From assembly GCA_035041965.1 (NCBI GenBank), contig JAPYMA010002155.1:44088-108087 (forward strand): DNA of 64,000 nt. The letters run 5' to 3'. The DNA comes from Anisakis pegreffii. Its lineage: Eukaryota > Nematoda > Chromadorea > Rhabditida > Anisakidae. Under the pieces are notes generated by a model that did no database searches, was not told the origin of the DNA, and saw nothing but the letters and a program-made list of their open reading frames with translations. The position numbers and the translations under genes were made by a program. Within the stretch, counting starts at the first letter, position 1, and each line of letters opens with the position of its first letter. This document shows, piece by piece, positions 58,201-64,000 of this stretch.

Positions 58201-59243
58201 ACACTCATTTGCATGAGGGCTTCAATGGTGATGAATGCTGCAATGCAATTATCGATATTTTTGCTTCATAATATTATATTAACGTCATAAACCAAAACTG
58301 CTGAGTTTTCGAACTCCATGAATATAGATTGTGACGCAAATCGTTGAGGAGCATTTGAACGTGATAAATTTTCAAATTTACATGTTTTGGAAACATTCCA
58401 GAAGTACTAAATTTTCACGGTGGTTCACCGCACTGACAATATAATAACGAGTGATTTAGAGTAAGAGTAGTGATTAATGAATTACATATTACGATGACAA
58501 GCTGAACAAGCACTGTCACATATAACGGATATTCATTATTCATTTAATTCGTATGTGAACTTCAATGCAAAATTCAAGCGAATGATAAGCAAGGAGGATA
58601 TCTCGTTAGAGAAATTCATTCTTTTCAGTTTCGTTGGATGAAACTTCTGACTCAGGCTGAGTCAAACCAAATCAATTGAAAACATCAGCTATTCATTTGT
58701 GAATCATTTCATGTAATGTACACTCAGATTAGGATTCAGCTAATACTGCCTGATCGAGTGTTGATCAAATGAATGAATTCAATTACCTGTCGAGGGATTC
58801 TACCAATTTCTAAAGCTCGTTTGAATAAATCTGCTCTATTGATGCCAAGCAGCATAATTCCCATACAATTACAAAAATCACCCATTGCAAGAATGATAAA
58901 GAGCTGAAATTTGAAACAGATCAAAACTTGTTTTGTAACCTCAAAGTAAGTGTCTTCATCTCAAAACTCGTTGGAATTCAGATGAGCAATGAATGAATGA
59001 AGGAATGAGACAGAATGCTGAACGTATTAATAATAGTGATTGAGAATATTCGGTGATGTGAAACAATTTGACTGCCCTGTAACGTTGTCGGAAGTAAGCA
59101 ACAGAAAGGAAAGTGATGATGAGAATGACATTGACTGCAGTGCTTGCACCACCAACGAATATCGTTATCGTATGCCAGATTATCACCTTTTCGATGTTTG
59201 ACGTTTCGTTCGCAGTTACTGAACGATATGCTTCCATGGACAT
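55204..59243 (-). CDS. rhodopsin-like 7TM receptor (nematode serpentine type)
   Basis: Exons at about 59074-59243 (TM1), 58787-58903 (TM2), 57707-57835 (TM3), 57275-57437 (TM4 and extracellular loop 2), 56668-56741 (TM5), 55950-56085 (TM6) and 55204-55382 (TM7, tail) join to about 350 residues. Markers: TM2 LFIILAMGDFCNC; Cys before TM3 and IGSTWPPSTQVAIGFDRVVC with the DR motif, then KPFWY; a Cys in loop 2 (VNHYCGRK); TM7 INSALNFFVYITMNAEFRRR followed by a Cys. The last two are standard class A landmarks, and the style resembles srsx-like chemoreceptors; the ligand is unknown. The start is chosen at ATG 59243, right after TTCGTTCAG, a probable trans-splice site; an in-frame ATG at 59294 is possible. 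Confidence 0.82.
55600..55670. repeat. short inverted repeat in receptor intron
   Basis: CCTTTCAAACCTTTGAA occurs twice (near 55580 and 55629). The second copy forms part of the palindrome AATCCTT...AAGGATT. The nearby phrases AACTTTACAGATTGTTT and ACTTTTACACAGATTGTTT are also repeated. Confidence 0.5.
56140..56620. repeat. GATAGCG-rich repetitive island in receptor intron
   Basis: Two clusters (56150-56280 and 56455-56620) are dense in ATAGCG/CGCTAT words, including the palindrome ATAGCGCGCTAT. The segments GCGAATAGCGCGCTATTG and GCAAATAGCGCGCTGTCG are direct repeats at the two ends. This is more GC-rich than the surroundings and looks like a mobile-element relic inserted in the intron between the TM5 and TM6 exons. 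No coding content. Confidence 0.55.
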
Positions 59244-60944
59244 CTCTGAACGAATGAAATGTAATATGGAAAGCAACGAAATGGCGACATTCATATGAGA
59301 TCACAGTCCGTTAATTAGAATAACTTGAACCGTTCAGTGGCACAAAGAACATACAAGAATTGTAGAGAGAGAATCACGATCCGCCGAAAAACATATGAGA
59401 ATCTGTAACTCTGAATTAAAAGAGCATGCAAATACGTTGTCTTGCTGCAACCTCTCTCTTAAAACACGATATTGTTTGGTGACAAAAAGAACACCAATTT
59501 GCATGAAGCAAATGGTTCATTTCAACTATTCAGATTCGTTTAACACCGAAATCAAAGAATGGAATATATCTAAGGTGAAAATTTATAGCAAGAAATACTT
59601 GAAATGTTAGCTGAAATTTAAAATTTAAATTGAAACTAGTAAATGGAAATTTACAGCAAAAAATACCCTTGAAGTCATCTTGCTGTTTCATTCTGATGAG
59701 GCATACTTTTCTACTAGGTGAAAAAGAGGGAAAAGTATTACGCGCATATATATGACAGAATTGAACAATGTTACTGCTATTACTTGTGTGATTCATTGAA
59801 AACATTGATCCTATTGATAGTGTGGGAATTATATTTAAATGATAACAATTGAAGTTATTGGAATGAATAAACTGACAACATTTAGATGACATTGAGTGAG
59901 AATGTTACCGAGTGTATAAGTCCGACGAAAACTTCGCATACTGATCGTCGGAGTGAATGAATCAAGTCAACTTCATGGAACAAATGTTGATGACAATAAT
60001 TTGGAACAATCATTGACGTCAACGACATGATTAATGAGGCAATTTATATGAAACAATTCCCTAGGAAATATCTTGAAAATGAGACAAATGCCACTAAATA
60101 GAACATTCTGAAAGGTAATGAAAGCATTGAAACACTTTCGTTATCGGAATTGTTGAACAGCTGAAATGAAGGGTCATGAATGGAGATATGAGTTCTTTAC
60201 ATCATGATCCGATAATGTTTTAAGGAACAAGTTTCAATATAAAACACAGGTGATTTGATAGAGTGAGTTGTACAAGGTTAATAATGGTGAATGGGCGTAC
60301 CGGCATCATTCCACTTTAAACATCTGTCAAGAGGTTTGCAAATATTTTGTTGATAAAGTCCTGAATACGTTCATAAGTGCCATTAATAAATTATGAATAT
60401 CTCAGAAACAAGAACTGACAATCATAATCAGCTTTAAAAACAAGCGGCTTTGCTCAGATTCAATCGGTAGTTCATTTCGTTGAAATTTGTTGCTCTTGGT
60501 TCTTATTAGAAAATGTGATTATCTCTGTTAGTCTACTTAGAAATGCATTCAGATGAGCGTGATATAAACCAATGAAGAGCAGAATAATCAGTTGAATATT
60601 CAATGAAATGTTACGTACATGTCAGCTTTGCCGAGTTCCGATGTGAACAACGCTCGGATTTATTGAGATTTGATGTATGAGTGATGGCTTCATACCAAAA
60701 TTTCTCAACATCTTCTCTCAAAATTTTCTCGGATATAAAGCGATGTTTTCATGAATAAACGATTTTTTTGCCTGTAATTCACGACTTTGCTGAACGAACA
60801 CATATTTTCGATTTTTATTACCTCTTCAACTTCGATTTTATATCAACCAAACATGGGAAAATATGAGAAATAAATTTTATCGTAGCAATCGGTCTTCAGA
60901 AGCTGGTTAGGGAGCGTGCGCAACACAATATAACCATTCACAAA

Positions 60945-61640
60945 CTAAAAGCTAGACCTAAAACAAAATTCAGGAAGAAAGATCGAAAAGTTTCAAAACG
61001 GCTTCCGAAACTTGGTCTTCCATGCGAAAACCTAGCGCTATGCCACTATACTACGGCGCACCCAAACCTGTCAACTTAATATGAAATAGACAAAAATGGT
61101 TTCCAAAAACTGCCATCTCTCCTTCCTCTTTCTTCTAATTCCGAACATAGTGAGCATAGAACATCAGCATTCCAGGACACACCTTGACCCTGTACAAACT
61201 CAAAGCTAGATCTAAAACAAAATACAGAAACAAAGATCGAAATTTTTCAGAACAGGATCCGAACCTTCGTGTTCCCTACGAGAGCTTAGACCACTGCCTC
61301 TATGCCACAACTCACCTGGAGCATTTAACTTAATATGAAGTACACAAAAATAGTTTCCGAAAAAAACTTAAAATTTTCTCCCCTTTTTCATTTTTCCAAT
61401 TTCCAGAACTAAGCCTTTATAAACTCAAAGCTAAACCTGAAATCAAAATTCGGAAGCAAAGGCTGAAAGGTTTCAAAATAAGATCCGAACCTTGCACTGC
61501 CGTGCAAAAACCGTCACTACTGCCACTGTACCTCGTTACTTCTGCCATTTTTCCTCCCTACGCAGTAGACACAAAGCGATTCCGAAAATTCTTCCGCTTC
61601 TTTTTTCCCCTTCTCTCCGAATTAAACATTTATCACCTAA
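60945..61640 (-). mobile_element. three tandem tRNA-derived SINE-like units
   Basis: Three diverged head-to-tail units begin near 60945, 61196 and 61425. On the plus strand each opens with CAAAGCTAGAYCTAAAAC-like text, then AAAGATCGAAA...TTTCA. Read on the minus strand, unit 2 contains GTGGCATAGAGGCAGTGGTC (A-box-like) followed by CGAAGGTTCGGATCCTG, an excellent B box (GGTTCGGATCC). Units 1 and 3 have degraded versions at matching positions. This is the structure of RNA polymerase III-derived SINEs, here amplified in tandem. Confidence 0.7.
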
Positions 61641-61965
61641 AAATACATTTAACACAAAATGAACATCAGATTATGAAAAATAATTGAAAACGAAGAAAAT
61701 CATTTTGGGAAACTTCCTCAACTGTGGAGGAAGTTGCGACAATTCAATCTTGCAACAGGTTTCTCTCTTTGATCACTGCCTCTAATTATGAGGCTAAAGA
61801 TACAGTGAAATCTTCGAAATACTAACGAAATCTCTGAATATGTGAATATCTCGATAATCTCGACATCTTACAATAAAATCTCGATTACTCGATGATACAT
61901 GAACAAATCTTATATCTTGATAAACCATCAAACACAACAATGTCCTTCTTCTTAAGGAAAAATAT

Positions 61966-62038
61966 TTTACAACGTACAGCATGAGATAACAATATATGAA
62001 CAAATGAACGAATGAGTTGTCTTATTGCCAACCTGTAG
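61966..62038 (+). repeat. direct repeat, left copy
   Basis: About 73 bases (TTTTACAACGTACAGCATGAGATAACA..., ending CAACCTGTAG) reappear with about 85% identity at 62592-62667. The similarity continues weakly into ACTTCTTGA...AACCTCC. Confidence 0.8.
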
Positions 62039-62334
62039 ACGTCTTTTTAAATTGCCTATTACTTTTTGTTGCCCATTACTTCTTGAAGAAGCGTTACAAC
62101 CTCCAGAAATGACATTTTTTTAAAATCTAATTCATCAACCAGTCCTTAGCTCGCTCGCGGTTCACCTAAGTAGTTTTCGCTTGATTAGCGTACACGAGCT
62201 TAGCCTCTCTCCAGGATGCTTGCTGAAAACTTAAGGAAATAACGTGGAAGAAAAACTGAGAAAACAAAAATCAAATAGAGGATGCTAAAACATTGGATAA
62301 GAATTACTTTTTTGACGGAGCGGTGCTGCAGCTA

Positions 62335-63266
62335 CTAATACGTTGACCACCACAGCCCGGCTCTGCTGAGGTTTGTATATCGCTCTCGCTCAAACCGATC
62401 CAATCCAATCTGCGCTCCCACTCCATTGAAACCATAAAGAGGCTGAATGGAATTAACAATCACTATGAAGATTTGAAAATTCAACAGTGAATATAACAGG
62501 AAGGTTGAAAGATCAGATACCAATAGCAATAAGATGAGGCGGAAAAATCACAAAATGTCTCCTAAACATTTTTCAATCACTTTTTAAAAAACATTTTATT
62601 ACGTACACCACGAGATAACAATACATAAACAAATGGACGAATGAGTTGTCAAATTTTTAACCTGTAGAAGTGACTTCTTGAGAACCACATTGAGGTTGCG
62701 AACCTCCTTACCGTAAGAGTTCCATCCCAACGATATCCTTCTGTTCCGGTGATATCGACCATCCATACATCACGATTTTTGTGTCGTTCGTCGTTCCATT
62801 CCTGAAAGCTGATTGATTAGAGATGAAGTGATAACCAGTTATAAATGAAACATTAACTGCCAATGAGAATAACTACGAAATGAGGAACTAGCTTCATTTC
62901 GTAGTGACTATCCAATGTCACTCGCCATTGGATAGCCCTTCCCTATCCATGGTACCTCGCCACTGGATAGAGGAAAATAAATGAAACAATAAAAGACAAC
63001 GAAAAACCCCCACCCACCCAACCCCCTCACCAAAAACATTTTTGCATAAATGAAACAATAACGACTGAGTTGAGAAGCTAGACGATTATTGGAACAATAT
63101 GGATAATACGAGAACGAGGAAAAGTAAATCAGTGAATGAATGAATAAAGTCATGAAAGAAAATAACCTGCCAAACTGGTATGATGACCAATCGAGTTTCA
63201 CGGGGGTCGTCGGCGAATCCAGAACCCGGTATTCCCCAGCGATCCACTGTCCCCGATCCACGCGAT
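62335..63266 (-). CDS. unidentified protein, last three exons
   Basis: Exons 63167-63266, 62712-62801 and 62335-62442 have clean signals (TTTCAG, CTTTCAG and ATTCAG acceptors; GTTATT and GTAAGG donors) and agreeing phases. They give about 98 C-terminal residues ending at TAG 62335-62337. The protein is rich in Trp, Arg and Gly: GTVDRWGIPGSGFADDP, LVIIPVWQEWNDERHKN, VWMVDITGTEGYRWDGTL, then FNGVGAQIGLDRFERE and a WWSTY end. I do not recognise the family. There is no membrane segment or cysteine motif. Earlier exons must lie beyond 63266, probably past the window edge. Confidence 0.55.
62592..62667 (+). repeat. direct repeat, right copy
   Basis: Partner of 61966-62038. It lies in the intron just downstream (on the minus strand) of exon 62712-62801, whereas the left copy lies beyond the gene's stop codon. 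This is consistent with a segmental duplication involving the gene's 3' end. Confidence 0.8.
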
Positions 63267-63640
63267 CTGAAATCAAAGAGATTAGACGTTGAAAAGAAAA
63301 ATCTGATCAATGGAACAGAACAGTATTAGACGTATGCGTCCACGTCGTGGACGCAGAAGTTAACAACGGTGAGATCCGATGGCTCACCACGCCGTCGGAT
63401 CTCTCACCCAACGGCATCTCACCGTTGGATGGAATGAATAAATGAAACAATAAAAAACAACACCCCCAACCCCACCCCTCCCCAACCCCACCCCTCCCCA
63501 ACCCCCTCCCCTCCCCGAACCCACTCTCCCCTAAAACCATCGCTGCCGCTTTGTAGCGGCAGCCATAGCCCAACTTGTAGTGATGGCATCCGACCGACGT
63601 TCGGTTGGAATTCCGCCATTTGGATTCCGACCTAAGAATT
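62873..63640. repeat. array of short perfect hairpins in introns
   Basis: Successive inverted repeats with different stems: 62873-62904 (11-bp arms), 62908-62935 (10 bp), 62943-62970 (10 bp, one bulge), 63335-63355 (9 bp, loop GTC), 63371-63403 (12 bp), enclosed by 63364-63374/63417-63427 (11 bp), 63542-63563 (9 bp, loop TTGT), and about 63585-63604 (8 bp). Several share CTCGCC or CTCACC in the loop. Two groups are each followed by ATAAATGAAACAATAAAA and a C-rich tract (63006-63034, 63465-63530). Confidence 0.8.
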
Positions 63641-64000
63641 TTGAAACTCGGTCGGAATCTCAAATTTTGAACTCGGTCGGATTCCAACCGAAGAATTTCG
63701 GAGTTCGGTCGGAACTGGAATGCGAGAATGTTGAGAAGTCAATTGGGTAGCATTCCGACCGAACTAAAACTTCGTTCGGATACCATCACCACCATCCTGT
63801 CCTCTATCAAGATGTCTAAACCGACAGGATTCCACTTATATGCTGACGATGGTCCACCCTTCCGAACCCCGCCACCGCCTCTTAACTCTCCAAGAAACCA
63901 CCATCGATTGTTCTTAATCTCAATATGGGGTTGTCCTTTTCTGTACTCTTTTAATTGTCTGCTGAAATGGTCGACGGTCGACCCGTTTCAGAAAATTAAA
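63267..64000. other. window end: hairpins, C-rich tract and GGTCGG repeats
   Basis: Intronic or 5' sequence of the unidentified gene. It includes a C-rich run (63465-63530; G-rich on the transcribed strand) and several copies of TTCGGTCGGAATTC-like words in both orientations between 63585 and 63780. No exon was recognised before the window edge. Confidence 0.5.

Larger units (their letters stand above)
59295..62334. other. receptor 5' flank and repeat-rich spacer
   Basis: No protein gene recognised. It holds the three-copy tRNA-headed repeat array (60945-61640) and the left copy of a 75-bp direct repeat (61966-62038). The sequence at 59300-60900 is featureless and AT-rich. Confidence 0.5.

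Overview
The window is nuclear DNA from a nematode, AT-rich and intron-rich. The evidence is a complete cuticle collagen with a furin-type site, an H2B whose sequence is close to that of nematodes, likely trans-splice acceptors just upstream of start codons, and a nematode-type seven-helix receptor. Species cannot be read from the sequence. Nearly all protein genes lie on the minus strand. All multi-exon models were assembled by hand from splice signals, reading phase and family similarity.

Layout: a tRNA-Ala(CGC) at 1.1 kb (+). One very large filamin gene from about 24.3 kb down to 3.7 kb, with 39 phase-consistent exons, two CH domains and about 22 Ig/filamin repeats. About 10 kb without a recognisable gene (24.3-34.5 kb). 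A two-exon cuticle collagen (34.6-35.6 kb). A Tex/SRBD1-like nucleic-acid-binding protein (36.4-42.7 kb) with a decayed DNA transposon in intron 1. Intronless histone H4 (44.0-44.3 kb) and H2B (45.1-45.4 kb), followed by a small HP1-type chromodomain protein (46.3-47.1 kb). A tRNA-derived SINE-like repeat next to a (TA)n tract. A secreted family 31 alpha-glucosidase with a trefoil domain (48.4-54.4 kb). A 7TM receptor (55.2-59.2 kb). A three-copy tandem array of tRNA-headed repeats (60.9-61.7 kb). The last exons of an unidentified gene, whose introns are full of short perfect hairpins (62.3-63.3 kb).

The genes are mostly unrelated housekeeping or structural functions: actin crosslinking, cuticle, RNA/DNA binding, chromatin, carbohydrate digestion and signalling. 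The only functional grouping is H4, H2B and HP1, three chromatin genes in tandem within 3.1 kb. The most unusual material is non-coding: two near-perfect 25-31 bp hairpins, the hairpin-module array near the right end, the tRNA-derived repeats, and the transposon relic inside an essential-looking gene.
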